From Bacteroidaceae bacterium (GTDB taxonomy: Bacteria > Bacteroidota > Bacteroidia > Bacteroidales > Bacteroidaceae): a stretch of 64,000 bases of DNA. Location: the NCBI GenBank assembly GCA_017965425.1, contig JAGCPY010000029.1:62001-126000 (forward strand), read 5' to 3'. Positions within the stretch are counted from its first letter, which is position 1; every line of letters starts with the position of its first letter. Below, piece after piece: positions 49,562-58,541 of this stretch. The notes beneath the pieces were generated by a model that was given only the letters and a program-made list of their open reading frames with translations, searched no databases and was not told the DNA's origin. Position numbers and translations under genes: made by a program.

Positions 49562-52500
49562 CTATTTCACGATGACCTTGTAGATGTTGCCGTCTCGCGT
49601 GCGGACGAGGTTGATGCCGCGCATAGGTCGTAGGATGCGTTTGCCGTCGATGGAATAGCGAGCGGCCTCCTGCCCGGCAGCTTCGGTAATGTCATCTACG
49701 GCATCAGGTTCAGCGGTGATGACCTTCTTCTCATCAGCATTGATGAAACGCTTCAGTGTCTTGTCGTAGAGAAGGGCAATGACACGCAGCTCAGTCGCCA
49801 TCTTTGCGAGTTTGTTGCTCTTGATGGTGAACTTGGAACTGTGACTCTGTGTCTGTCCTTCTTCCACAGTGGTCTTGAGGCTTCCGGTGACGCCCGTATT
49901 GATGCCGTTGGCGGCGACGGCCACGTCGTTAAAGGTTACGTCGGCACTGATTTCCCAAATATTGCAGATCTCGTTCATGTAAGGATCGTCTTGATAAGCG
50001 CCTGGATAGTAGGCCGGGTATGCGTTGAGCTGTTTCCAGTCTTCGCCTTCACCGTGAAGTCCGTCGGCCACGAGGACATAGCTCAGCAGATAGGGAGCTG
50101 ACTTGCGGTTGAGTTGGAAGGTGACGTCGGTCGTGAAATTGATGACGCCAGTGGCTTCGTTCAAGGTCGGTTGGTGAAGCTCGATGGAGGCTTCGGCCAG
50201 TTTGCTCTGCTCATCTTCGATGACCGCACCAAGCCCCCATCCTTCAGACCCTTCACCCAGATATGGATCGACCGTGCGGTATCGGTTCACGTTGGCAGAG
50301 GGATAGCCGCTAACGCTATTAAGGAGAGAGCTGAAGGCGCTGACCAGCATGGGCTCGTTGTCGCGACCGCCGTGGATGGAGATCAGCACAGCGTCGTCGG
50401 GATATTCGGCACGTGCACGTTTCATGCCTGCCAAACCGCGCGGACACCACATGCACCAGGTGCCCGTGAACTCTTCAATCACGGTCTTGCGGGGTGATGC
50501 CTTGGCAACCACGGTGATGCTTCCGGAGGAGGACTTGCCGGTGGTGGCCTCGTTCGTCTGACCGTTCACGGCTGTGATGGCGATGATGTAGTTGGCAAAG
50601 CCCGTTTCTGTTGGCGTGGGAATGGGGAAATCTACGGGCATGTAGATGCCATAATTGGTGATGGGACGGGGCAGGTCAAGGTGCAACGTGTCGCTGGTTA
50701 GTCCGTTGGTCTTTATCGTGTAGTCGAGGCTCTTGATGCCTTCACGGCCGAAGTTGGCCACGGGAACAGACACCTTTGCCGTTGAATTCTTGAGGACGGT
50801 CGCCGGTGCGAAGTCATTGAGCTGTGCTTTGTTGGCGATGAAGTCCTCAGCGATGGTCACGGGATGGATGTCGGCATTGACGATCTCGCCGGTGGCTTTG
50901 TTGAAGAGAACGGCAACGACACTCAGCTGGTCGAAGTTCTGCAAGACGGGATTGCCCGAGAGCGGGAAGGAGGTAGAGAATGTGCGTGTATCTCCGTCAA
51001 CGATGGGCGCTTTGAGGACGGTGCCGTCTGCATTCATGCCTTTACTGGCGATTGCCACGTGGTCGTAGGTCATCGGCATGTAGGCGTTGCCTTCTGTCCA
51101 GCGGAGCAGGTTGGGGTCATTGCCATAGTCGTCCTTGTTTTCCTCTCGGCAGTAGTAGTTGGCTTGCATCCATTCGCGACCTGTGCCGATCAGCCCGTCA
51201 GCCAGCAGAGCATAGCCCATGCAGTAGTGAGACTCGTTGTTGTTGTAGTTGAACGTGACTTGGGTCTTGAACGTCACATTACCGGCTTTGGATAGCACGG
51301 GCTGTTGTAGCTCCACAGACGCTTCTGTCAACATCTTGTTTTTCTCGCCGACGAGGGATAAGATGCCAGCCGGTTGGCCTGAAAGACCAAAATAAGGATG
51401 TACGGCGGTGCTGCGGTCCAACAGCGCGTAAGGGTAGGAGGGGGCCGTGACGCCATAGTCGATGGTCATGGGGTCGTCGCCATGAACGATGATTGTGATG
51501 GCCTTGTCGGGGTACTGCTCGTTGACCATCTGCATTCCGGTGATGCCCGTCGGACACCATCCGCACCAGGTTCCCGTGAATTCCTCAATGACGGTTCGTC
51601 TGGGCACTTCTTTGGAAAGGGTGGCCACGTAACCTTGTGAGCTGGCATCCTCAACGGCATTTTCTACGCCGTTGACCTTCGTGACGGTCAGGTAGCGGAT
51701 GGTGCGCCCGGGTACTTCATCCGCTTTCATGGGGATGTGCACGGTGGTTTCTGCGTCCATGCCTTCGAAAGGCTCAAATTCCAGATGCTGTTCGTCTTGG
51801 TCGGCATTGGCATCGCCTACGATGTAGTCAATGCTTTGGACTTTTCCCAGTCCCTTGGAGGTGAGGGTGACAGCCGCCTCAGCAAAGCCGTTGGGCAGGG
51901 CAAAGGCATCGTGGAAGGAGCTGGCGACTTGCACGGCGTTGTGCGGGAAATCGCCGTCGAGCAGCACTTGTATGGCCAGGGGACCGTATTCTTGAGAATC
52001 ATTGTTCCATGCGCTCTGCGTTTTCGAGGTGCGCACCCATAGAGAGTTGTAGATGTTTGCGCCGTTGTAGCGAAGCAGCATTGGATAGTTCGACTCAGCG
52101 TTCGATTCCGTAATCTCGAAAGTGTAGCCCACATAAACGGTTTGGTCGGTCATGGCGTAGGCGGTGGGCAGTTCCACCTCGGTGAACGCCTGATTGTTGA
52201 TGCTTCCCATGTCAACAGGAATGTCCAGTTCAACGTCGTCGAGACTGTTTGGCAGTTTGTTTGCAATCCAGACGTGGAAGTCCTTCATCACGCTGGCTCC
52301 GGCAATGCCGAAACGCACGGCTTTGATGGTTTTTCCTTTGGGCAAAGCCTCGGAAGGGGCAATGCCAATGGCTCCCCAGTAAACTTCTGCCGCACTGGCG
52401 CCGAAGCCGATAGCATTAGATACGTCGTTGCCAGTAAAATAGCCCCACCACATTTGGCGTTCCTTGTCCACTTCAATGGCGGCACGGCGTGGAACGAAAT

Positions 52501-52648
52501 GGGGCAACGACTCGAAACGCATGAGCGAAGTGCGTTGTGATGCTGGGATTTCGGGCAATAAGCGTGGACCGTTCTTCCGAAGGCCCTGTGTGTTGGCGGC
52601 TCCTGCGATGAACAAGAGGATGAACAGGAAATGTAATCGTTTAGACAT
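49562..52648 (-). CDS. Omp28-related protein with two thioredoxin-like domains and a T9SS-like C-terminus
   Basis: A 1028-residue secreted protein with a signal peptide ending GAANTQ. It contains a duplicated module: VIEEFTGTWCGWCPTGITGM (about residue 355) and VIEEFTGTWCMWCPRGLAGM (about residue 725), each opening a thioredoxin/Omp28-like fold with a CxxC pair, each followed by a beta domain beginning SVELQQPVLSKAGNVTFKTQ or SIELHQPTLNEATG. The end, YSIDGKRILRPMRGINLVRT, resembles a T9SS C-terminal sorting domain. It may be a surface thiol-disulfide protein. A single-gene unit with its own promoter. Confidence 0.82.
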   Translation of the reverse strand: MSKRLHFLFILLFIAGAANTQGLRKNGPRLLPEIPASQRTSLMRFESLPHFVPRRAAIEVDKERQMWWGYFTGNDVSNAIGFGASAAEVYWGAIGIAPSEALPKGKTIKAVRFGIAGASVMKDFHVWIANKLPNSLDDVELDIPVDMGSINNQAFTEVELPTAYAMTDQTVYVGYTFEITESNAESNYPMLLRYNGANIYNSLWVRTSKTQSAWNNDSQEYGPLAIQVLLDGDFPHNAVQVASSFHDAFALPNGFAEAAVTLTSKGLGKVQSIDYIVGDANADQDEQHLEFEPFEGMDAETTVHIPMKADEVPGRTIRYLTVTKVNGVENAVEDASSQGYVATLSKEVPRRTVIEEFTGTWCGWCPTGITGMQMVNEQYPDKAITIIVHGDDPMTIDYGVTAPSYPYALLDRSTAVHPYFGLSGQPAGILSLVGEKNKMLTEASVELQQPVLSKAGNVTFKTQVTFNYNNNESHYCMGYALLADGLIGTGREWMQANYYCREENKDDYGNDPNLLRWTEGNAYMPMTYDHVAIASKGMNADGTVLKAPIVDGDTRTFSTSFPLSGNPVLQNFDQLSVVAVLFNKATGEIVNADIHPVTIAEDFIANKAQLNDFAPATVLKNSTAKVSVPVANFGREGIKSLDYTIKTNGLTSDTLHLDLPRPITNYGIYMPVDFPIPTPTETGFANYIIAITAVNGQTNEATTGKSSSGSITVVAKASPRKTVIEEFTGTWCMWCPRGLAGMKRARAEYPDDAVLISIHGGRDNEPMLVSAFSSLLNSVSGYPSANVNRYRTVDPYLGEGSEGWGLGAVIEDEQSKLAEASIELHQPTLNEATGVINFTTDVTFQLNRKSAPYLLSYVLVADGLHGEGEDWKQLNAYPAYYPGAYQDDPYMNEICNIWEISADVTFNDVAVAANGINTGVTGSLKTTVEEGQTQSHSSKFTIKSNKLAKMATELRVIALLYDKTLKRFINADEKKVITAEPDAVDDITEAAGQEAARYSIDGKRILRPMRGINLVRTRDGNIYKVIVK

Positions 52649-52716
52649 AGGCTATAGTCTGATGAATAATGGATAATAAGTTTTCAATCAAAGGGGCGTT
52701 GAGATGTAAACCGCTG

Positions 52717-52724
52717 CAAAGATA
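52717..52724 (-). promoter_or_regulatory. Promoter -7 box for the Omp28-like gene
   Basis: Minus-strand TATCTTTG followed by CAGCGG matches TAnnTTTG and lies 69 bases upstream of the ATG at 52648. Confidence 0.55.
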
Positions 52725-52796
52725 GAACGAAATCCGAGAACGACCAAATATTTGTTGGGCATTTTGTCATTCCGTGGTGGCCTTTCTTCTTTCTCC

Positions 52797-53888
52797 TCAC
52801 GCCATTAGGTCGCTCATGATGTCATCGGAAATCATAATCGCCTGTTCGGTCAGTCGCAAACGGTTGTCGGTGAGTACCAGACGCCCCGTCCGCAAGTGTG
52901 GCTCTGCCATGTGCAGGAGATAAGCCCTTTGCGTGTCTCCGAAACGGACGGCCAACTGCTTGATGTCAATGCCTCTGCGGGTACGCAACCCGCACATGAC
53001 GGCCTCGTCGTAGAGCTCGGTTGTGGACAGCCTTTCAAAAGAACCTTTCAGGGGATTGTTGAAATATGCATCCAGGTCTGCTTCGTTCACCCTCCGTGTC
53101 CGCTGTCCGTCGTAGCTGTGAGCTCCCGGTCCGAAGCCGAGATAAGGTTCGCCCGTCCAATAGCTGCTGTTGTGTCGGGAATGAAAACCTGGCAGGGCGA
53201 AGTTCGATAGCTCATAGTGTTCAAAGCCTGCTTCCCGAGCGCGCTGGCAGAGACGTTGGTACATGGCAACGGAAATCTCTTCATCGGTTTCGGCAACACG
53301 TCCTTCGTCACGCCATCGAGTCAGCAACGTGCCCGTCTCATAGCTCAGCGCATAAGCCGAAAGGTGCTGGATGCCAAGCGAGAAGGCTGTGTCGAGGTCA
53401 TGCTCCCACTGTGCCATTGTCTGCCCTGGCAACCCGTAGATAAGGTCGATGCTGATGTTTCGGATGCCCGCTTCCTGCAATCGTTTTACGGCACAAACGG
53501 CTGTCTGTGAATCGTGACGACGGCGGATCAAACGCAGCAGGTCATCGTCGAACGTCTGAATGCCGAGGGAGATCCTGTTGACGTGAGGCAGAAACCTGTC
53601 GTCTGGATTCATTTCCACCGTCACTTCTGCCTCTTCTTCTACAGCGTAGTTGGCTGAAATGCAATCGAGAATCCTTTGAAGCTGTGTTGCCGACAACAGT
53701 GACGGCGTACCGCCACCGATGTAGATTGTTCGCACGCGCGTGTCTGCAAATTCATCACGTCGTTCCTTCATTTCACGGCAGAGGATTTCGACGTAATGCG
53801 GCAGTTCCCCCTCGCGTGTCGTGGAGAAGAAGTCGCAATAGGCGCATCGCGACCGACAGAAAGGAATATGGACATAGATGCCTGCCAT
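52797..53888 (-). CDS. hemW: Radical SAM heme chaperone / coproporphyrinogen III oxidase-like protein HemW
   Basis: About 363 residues from MAGIYVHIPFCRSRCAYCDF at 53888. The open frame extends a further 112 codons upstream, but that part contains array E and the promoter, so the short start is right. The cluster-binding cysteines are C11, C15 and C18 (CRSRCAYC). TIYIGGGTPSLL and GLPGQTMAQWEHDL are HemW signatures. HemW inserts heme into target proteins; the exact HemN oxidase Cys pattern (CxxxCxxCxC) is not complete because D-F follow C18. The promoter is 27 bases upstream. Confidence 0.92.
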   Translation of the reverse strand: MAGIYVHIPFCRSRCAYCDFFSTTREGELPHYVEILCREMKERRDEFADTRVRTIYIGGGTPSLLSATQLQRILDCISANYAVEEEAEVTVEMNPDDRFLPHVNRISLGIQTFDDDLLRLIRRRHDSQTAVCAVKRLQEAGIRNISIDLIYGLPGQTMAQWEHDLDTAFSLGIQHLSAYALSYETGTLLTRWRDEGRVAETDEEISVAMYQRLCQRAREAGFEHYELSNFALPGFHSRHNSSYWTGEPYLGFGPGAHSYDGQRTRRVNEADLDAYFNNPLKGSFERLSTTELYDEAVMCGLRTRRGIDIKQLAVRFGDTQRAYLLHMAEPHLRTGRLVLTDNRLRLTEQAIMISDDIMSDLMA

Positions 53889-53914
53889 GTATCGGTGGTT
53901 TCGCTTGACGGCGA

Positions 53915-53922
53915 CAAAGGTA
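53915..53922 (-). promoter_or_regulatory. Promoter -7 box for hemW
   Basis: Minus-strand TACCTTTG followed by TCGCC matches TAnnTTTG. Its position between the long-frame ATG and 53888 decides the start of hemW. Confidence 0.6.
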
Positions 53923-53983
53923 CGTCTTTTTCCTGAAAAAATGTGTGTTTGGCATAGGTTTTCGACCTCTATGCCTGATCTCA

Positions 53984-54066
53984 GCAACGTAAATCCCTTC
54001 TGCCAGGAACGTGTACACCTTCTCTTAGGAACGCGTACACCTTCTGTCTGGAACGCGTACACCCGC
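53984..54066. repeat. 22-bp-period palindrome array E (4 units)
   Basis: 8-mers start at 53989 (GTAAATCC, degenerate), 54011 (GTGTACAC), 54033 (GCGTACAC) and 54055 (GCGTACAC), each exactly 22 bp apart. Spacers read CTTCTGTCTGGAAC or similar. It lies in the divergent gap between hemW and the EF-G2 gene. Confidence 0.85.
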
Positions 54067-54243
54067 TCATGCTCTCCTTCACTCATTCTCGCGTGTACAT
54101 GTGAACATTTTAAGGTTTGAGGATGCTTTCGGCGACAAAGATGTCTAAAGGTTCCGCCCATTCCCCATAAAAAAAGATAATTCTGTGCCTGTCCGCCAAA
54201 AAAAAAGCGGAAGATGAGGGCCATGTCGATTATTTTTCATAAC

Positions 54244-54294
54244 TTGCGCACGATTTCGCGCAAAAACGCGATTTAGCCCCCGAAAAACGGGGCT
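54244..54294 (+). promoter_or_regulatory. Two consecutive hairpins in the EF-G2 gene leader
   Basis: TTGCGC (54244-54249) pairs with GCGCAA (54258-54263), and AGCCCC (54275-54280) pairs with GGGGCT (54289-54294). They lie 50-100 bases before the fusA2 ATG. No T run follows, so a regulatory or stability role is more likely than termination. I see no perfect TAnnTTTG box upstream; EF-G2 transcription is activator-controlled in Bacteroides. Confidence 0.4.
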
Positions 54295-54344
54295 CGGCAA
54301 CTCAAAAATTCATCAATTTAAATACTTATAAACTTACAGACTTT

Positions 54345-56501
54345 ATGAAAAACTATCAGACAAAAGAGATCAAGAACATTGCCTTGCTTGGTAGTGACGG
54401 GGCTGGTAAGACCACCCTCACCGAAGCGCTGCTCTTCGAGAGCGGCATCATCAACCGTCGCGGACGCATCACCCAGAAGAACACCGTCTCGGATTATCTG
54501 CCTGTGGAGCAGGAATACGGTTATTCGGTCTTTGCCACCCCTTTCCATGTGGAATGGAATGAAAAGAAACTGAACATCATCGACTGCCCGGGCTCGGACG
54601 ACTTCGCCGGAGCTGCCATCACGGCTATGGGCGTGACGGACACCTCCGTCATCCTCATCAACGCACAGAACGGCCTCGAAGTGGCTACGCAGAACCACTT
54701 CCGCCTGACAGAGAAGATGCAGAAGCCTGTCATCTTCTTGATTAACCGCTTGGATGACGAGTGCGACTTCGACCATCTTCTTGAGCAACTGAAGAGCGTC
54801 TATGGTTCCAAAGTGGTGCCCGTGCAGTATCCCATCAAGACTGGTGCAGACTTCAACGCCGTCATCGACGTGCTGCTGATGAAGAAATACAGCTGGAAGC
54901 CCGAAGGAGGTGCTCCCATCATCGAGGATATTCCTGCCGATCAGCTCGACAAGGCCACCGAGATGCATCACGCTCTTGTTGAGGCGGCTGCAGAACACGA
55001 CGAAGGACTCATGGAGAAGTTCTTCGAGACAGAAGAGCTCACAGAGGACGAGATGCGTGACGGCATCCGCGCTGGTCTGGCCAGCCGCGGCATGTTCCCC
55101 GTCTTCTGCGTTTGCGCTGGCAAGGACATGGGCGTTCGTCGCCTCATGGAGTTCTTGGGCAACGTCGTGCCTTTCGTAGATCAAATGCCTGCCGTGAAGA
55201 ATACACGCGGCGAAGAGGTCAAGTGCGACCCCGCAGGTCCCACAAGCCTTTACTTCTTCAAGACCGCCGTTGAGCCCCATATCGGTGAAGTGCAGTACTT
55301 CAAGGTGATGAGCGGAACCGTGCATGAGGGTGACGACCTGACGAATGCCGACCGCGGCTCGAAGGAGCGCATTGCTCAGCTTTTTGTCTGTGCGGGTGCC
55401 AATCGTACGAAAGTCACTGAGCTCGCAGCCGGTGACATAGGATGCACCGTGAAGCTGAAGGATGTCAAGACCGGCAATACCCTCAATGGTAAGGACTGCG
55501 ACAACCAGTTCGCATTCATCAAGTATCCAGAGCCCAAGTACATACGTGCCATCCGTGCCGCCAATGAGGCAGACACCGAGAAGATGATGAATATCTTGGC
55601 CCGCATGTCACAGGAAGATCCCACTTGGGTCGTCGAGCAATCCAAGGAATTGCGTCAGATTCTCGTGAAGAGCCAGGGTGAATTCCACCTCCGCACCCTC
55701 AAGTGGCGTATGGAGAACAACGACAAGATGAACATTATCTTCGATGAACCCCGTATTCCTTACCGCGAGACCATCACGAAGGCTGCCCGTGCCGACTATC
55801 GTCATAAGAAACAGTCCGGTGGTGCCGGTCAGTTTGGCGAGGTACACCTCATCGTGGAACCATACGTCGAGGGCGAACCTCTCAAGGAGGTCTATCGCTT
55901 TGGCAATCAGGAATACCGCATCACAGCCAAGAGCGAGGATGTTACCGAACTGGAATGGGGCGGCAAACTCGTCTTCATCAACTCCGTCGTCGGCGGTGCC
56001 ATCGATGCACGCTTCATGCCTGCCATCCTTAAAGGCATCATGTCCAAGATGGAACAGGGACCGCTCACTGGTTCCTACGCCCGCGACGTGCGTGTGATTG
56101 TCTATGACGGTAAGATGCACCCCGTTGACTCCAATGAACTTTCCTTCATGCTGGCCGGACGCAATGCCTTCGTGCAGGCTTTCCGTGAGGCTGCTCCCAA
56201 ACTGCTCGAACCCATCTATGATGTGGAAATCTTCGTGCCCTCCGACAAGATGGGCGATGTGATGTCCGACATTCAGGGCCGTCGCGGCATGATCATGGGC
56301 ATGACCTCCGAGAGCGGTTACGAGAAGCTCACCGCCAAAGTGCCCTTGAAGGAAATGTCTTCTTACTCTACCGCTCTCAGCAGCATCACCGGTGGACGTG
56401 CCAGCTTCGTCATGAAGTTCTCCAGCTACGAACTCGTGCCTGCTGACGTGCAGCAGAAACTTCAGAAGGAGTTCGAAGAGAGCCAGAAGGATCAGGACTA
56501 A
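54345..56501 (+). CDS. fusA2: EF-G paralogue of the EF-G2 type, lacking the catalytic GTPase histidine
   Basis: A 718-residue EF-G-like protein with all five domains. The P-loop is GSDGAGKTTL (residues 16-25). The switch II segment reads IIDCPGSDDF: the usual DTPGH is changed so that S84 stands where the catalytic His should be. The switch I motif RGI is replaced by EYGYSV, and the G4 motif NKxD is NRLD. These changes match the known Bacteroides EF-G2, reported to translocate without GTP hydrolysis and to be needed for gut colonisation. It is a single-gene unit with a structured leader and a terminator. Confidence 0.92.
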   Translation: MKNYQTKEIKNIALLGSDGAGKTTLTEALLFESGIINRRGRITQKNTVSDYLPVEQEYGYSVFATPFHVEWNEKKLNIIDCPGSDDFAGAAITAMGVTDTSVILINAQNGLEVATQNHFRLTEKMQKPVIFLINRLDDECDFDHLLEQLKSVYGSKVVPVQYPIKTGADFNAVIDVLLMKKYSWKPEGGAPIIEDIPADQLDKATEMHHALVEAAAEHDEGLMEKFFETEELTEDEMRDGIRAGLASRGMFPVFCVCAGKDMGVRRLMEFLGNVVPFVDQMPAVKNTRGEEVKCDPAGPTSLYFFKTAVEPHIGEVQYFKVMSGTVHEGDDLTNADRGSKERIAQLFVCAGANRTKVTELAAGDIGCTVKLKDVKTGNTLNGKDCDNQFAFIKYPEPKYIRAIRAANEADTEKMMNILARMSQEDPTWVVEQSKELRQILVKSQGEFHLRTLKWRMENNDKMNIIFDEPRIPYRETITKAARADYRHKKQSGGAGQFGEVHLIVEPYVEGEPLKEVYRFGNQEYRITAKSEDVTELEWGGKLVFINSVVGGAIDARFMPAILKGIMSKMEQGPLTGSYARDVRVIVYDGKMHPVDSNELSFMLAGRNAFVQAFREAAPKLLEPIYDVEIFVPSDKMGDVMSDIQGRRGMIMGMTSESGYEKLTAKVPLKEMSSYSTALSSITGGRASFVMKFSSYELVPADVQQKLQKEFEESQKDQD

Positions 56502-56523
56502 GTCCATCCAACCCTCTTGCAAA

Positions 56524-56584
56524 AGGTGTGTACCACCCCACGGAAGGATACTTTTCCGGCAGGTGGTACACACCTCTTCTTTTG
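56524..56584 (+). terminator. Terminator after fusA2
   Basis: AGGTGTGTACCACC (56524-56537) pairs perfectly with GGTGGTACACACCT (56562-56575), with a smaller CGGAA/TTCCG hairpin between them, followed by a T-rich stretch CTTCTTTT. It begins 22 bases after the fusA2 stop codon. Confidence 0.8.
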
Positions 56585-56598
56585 ATCCAACTCATGTC

Positions 56599-56700
56599 AG
56601 GTATTGACATCCTTCAAAAAAGGTGTTGACGTTCCTTGTAGAAGATGTTGACCCTCCACGAAGAAGGTGTACGCCTTCCACGGGAAAGGTGTAAACATTG
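56599..56700. repeat. 22-bp-period palindrome array F (5 units)
   Basis: 8-mers start at 56601 (GTATTGAC), 56623 (GTGTTGAC), 56645 (ATGTTGAC), 56667 (GTGTACGC) and 56689 (GTGTAAAC), each exactly 22 bp apart. The units are more degenerate than in array B, but the spacing is perfect. It lies between fusA2 and gdhA, which converge. Confidence 0.82.
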
Positions 56701-56848
56701 CAACTACAAGATATATCGTTCGACTTTTGCAAATATGTTGACACCAGTATATCGCGTCCCTTTGAGCCGAGCGCAGGGCGATAAGACAGCTTGCGGAAGT
56801 TGAGTAAATCGTCTCCGTTTTTATAGAGGATGGCCAAGAAAAAACAAT

Positions 56849-56957
56849 ATTCCTCACCATCCCTCACCTATCTCTCACCAATCCCTCACCTGTAACCTGT
56901 TGCCTGATAGGGAATTGGGTTAAAAGGTGAGGGATTGAGAGATTTCTTGGCAAAATG
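56849..56957. repeat. Half of a GGTGAGGGAT inverted-repeat element, copy 3
   Basis: Only one arm is present: ATTCCTCACCATCCCTCACC and two further units, a 33-base spacer, then AAAAGGTGAGGGATTGAG and the end GATTTCTTGGCAAAA. The outer end matches the left end of copy 1 (29711-29742) in inverse orientation, including GGCAAAA and a following GTATAGAAG. The other arm is missing. It lies between the convergent fusA2 and gdhA genes; the remainder of the 479-base gap is terminator and array F. Confidence 0.75.
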
Positions 56958-56980
56958 TATAGAAGAGGATGAGTCTTTTT

Positions 56981-58318
56981 TTACACGATGCCTTGTGCCA
57001 TCATAGCCTTGGCCACCTTCATGAAGCCCGCGATGTTCGCCCCCTTCACATAATTGACGTAGCCGTCGGGCTCGGTGCCGTACTTGACACACTGTGCGTG
57101 GATGGCGTGCATAATCTGGTGCAGACGCTGATCGACTTCCTCTGCACGCCAGCTGATGTGCATGGCATTTTGGCTCATCTCTAAACCGGAAGTGGCTACG
57201 CCGCCGGCATTGACCGCCTTGCCTGGAGCGAAGATCATCTTGGCCTCGATGAAGGCATCAATGGCTTCGGGCGTGCAGCCCATATTGGAAATTTCGCCGA
57301 CACACTGCACGCCGTTTGCGATGAGTTGTTTGGCATCCTCGCCGTTGAGCTCGTTCTGGGTAGCACACGGCAGTGCGATGTCACACTTGACTTCCCACGG
57401 TTTCTTGCCCGCCACGAACTTGGCCTCTGGAAACTCTTCGGCGTATGGCTCGCAAATGTCGTTGCCGCTGGCACGGAGTTCTAGCAGATAATCGATTTTC
57501 TCTCCACTGATGCCTGTTGGATCGTAGATGTAGCCGTCGGGGCCGCTGATTGTGACCACCTTGGCACCGAGCTGGGTGGCTTTGGTGGCTGCACCCCAGG
57601 CCACATTGCCGAAGCCGCTGATGGCTACTGTCTTGCCCTTAATGTCTTTCCCGTGGGTGTTCAGCATCTCGTTGACGAAGTAAAGGCCGCCGAAGCCTGT
57701 AGCTTCCGGGCGGATGAGCGAACCTCCGTATTCCAGTCCCTTGCCTGTGAGCACGCCACTCCAGTCGCGCGTCAATTTCTTATATTGTCCGAAGAGGTAG
57801 CCGATTTCGCGTGCACCCACACCGATGTCCCCGGCTGGCACATCAATTTCTGGCCCGATGTAGCGGTAGAGTTCGTTCATAAACGCTTGACAGAAACGCA
57901 TGACTTCGGCATCGCTTTTACCACGGATGCTGAAGTCGGAACCGCCCTTGCCGCCACCCATAGGCAGGGTGGTGAGAGCGTTCTTGAAAGTCTGCTCGAA
58001 GCCGAGGAATTTCAGGATGCTCAGGTTCACGCTGGCGTGGAAGCGCAGTCCGCCCTTGTAAGGGCCGATGGCAGAGTTGAACTGAACGCGGTAGCCAAGG
58101 TTCACCTGCACCTCGCCCTTGTCATCGACCCAAGGCACACGGAAGGTGATGATGCGTTCGGGTTCCACCAAGCGTTCGATGAGTTTGGCACGCTCGAACT
58201 CAGGATGTTGATTATAGACTTCTTCGATGGACATGAGCACTTCACGGACGGCCTGCAAGTACTCTTTCTCTCCTGGATGTTTGGCCTCCAGGTTGGCCAT
58301 GATGGTTTCAATCTTCAT
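56981..58318 (-). CDS. gdhA: NADP-type glutamate dehydrogenase
   Basis: A 445-residue hexameric-type glutamate dehydrogenase, which makes glutamate from 2-oxoglutarate and ammonia. Typical segments: PYKGGLRFHASVNLSILKFL, TLPMGGGKGGSDFSIRGKS (catalytic Lys region), VPAGDIGVGAREIGYLFGQY, and the nucleotide-binding GFGNVAWGAATKA. The length equals that of the bacterial 50-kDa subfamily. It is a single-gene unit with a -7 box at 58376-58383, 58 bases upstream of the start. Confidence 0.97.
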   Translation of the reverse strand: MKIETIMANLEAKHPGEKEYLQAVREVLMSIEEVYNQHPEFERAKLIERLVEPERIITFRVPWVDDKGEVQVNLGYRVQFNSAIGPYKGGLRFHASVNLSILKFLGFEQTFKNALTTLPMGGGKGGSDFSIRGKSDAEVMRFCQAFMNELYRYIGPEIDVPAGDIGVGAREIGYLFGQYKKLTRDWSGVLTGKGLEYGGSLIRPEATGFGGLYFVNEMLNTHGKDIKGKTVAISGFGNVAWGAATKATQLGAKVVTISGPDGYIYDPTGISGEKIDYLLELRASGNDICEPYAEEFPEAKFVAGKKPWEVKCDIALPCATQNELNGEDAKQLIANGVQCVGEISNMGCTPEAIDAFIEAKMIFAPGKAVNAGGVATSGLEMSQNAMHISWRAEEVDQRLHQIMHAIHAQCVKYGTEPDGYVNYVKGANIAGFMKVAKAMMAQGIV

Positions 58319-58375
58319 GGTTACGTAAGTTTATAGGTTTAAGATGTCTTCTGTCTAATATCGGTTTTTCGATGG

Positions 58376-58383
58376 CAAAGATA
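58376..58383 (-). promoter_or_regulatory. Promoter -7 box for gdhA
   Basis: Minus-strand TATCTTTG followed by CCATCG matches TAnnTTTG. Confidence 0.6.
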
Positions 58384-58488
58384 AAGAAAAGGGAGGAAAG
58401 AGAAGAATGAATGGTGGAAAAAAAGCATGAAAAGATGCAAGTCAAGAAAAAAACTCGGAATATCGTTCCCCGTTCCTTATGAAATGAT

Positions 58489-58496
58489 TATCTTTG
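58489..58496 (+). promoter_or_regulatory. Promoter -7 box for the mmd operon
   Basis: TATCTTTG followed by CACCGC matches TAnnTTTG, 45 bases before the mmdA ATG. The in-frame ATG at 58494 lies inside the box and is excluded as a start. Confidence 0.6.
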
Positions 58497-58541
58497 CACC
58501 GCAAATCACATATACAAAACCATATCAATAACACTTTTGCA

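Noticed and set aside
53889-54224. Upstream extension of the hemW frame
   Set aside because: It contains array E and the promoter; HemW begins MAGIYVHIPFC at 53888.
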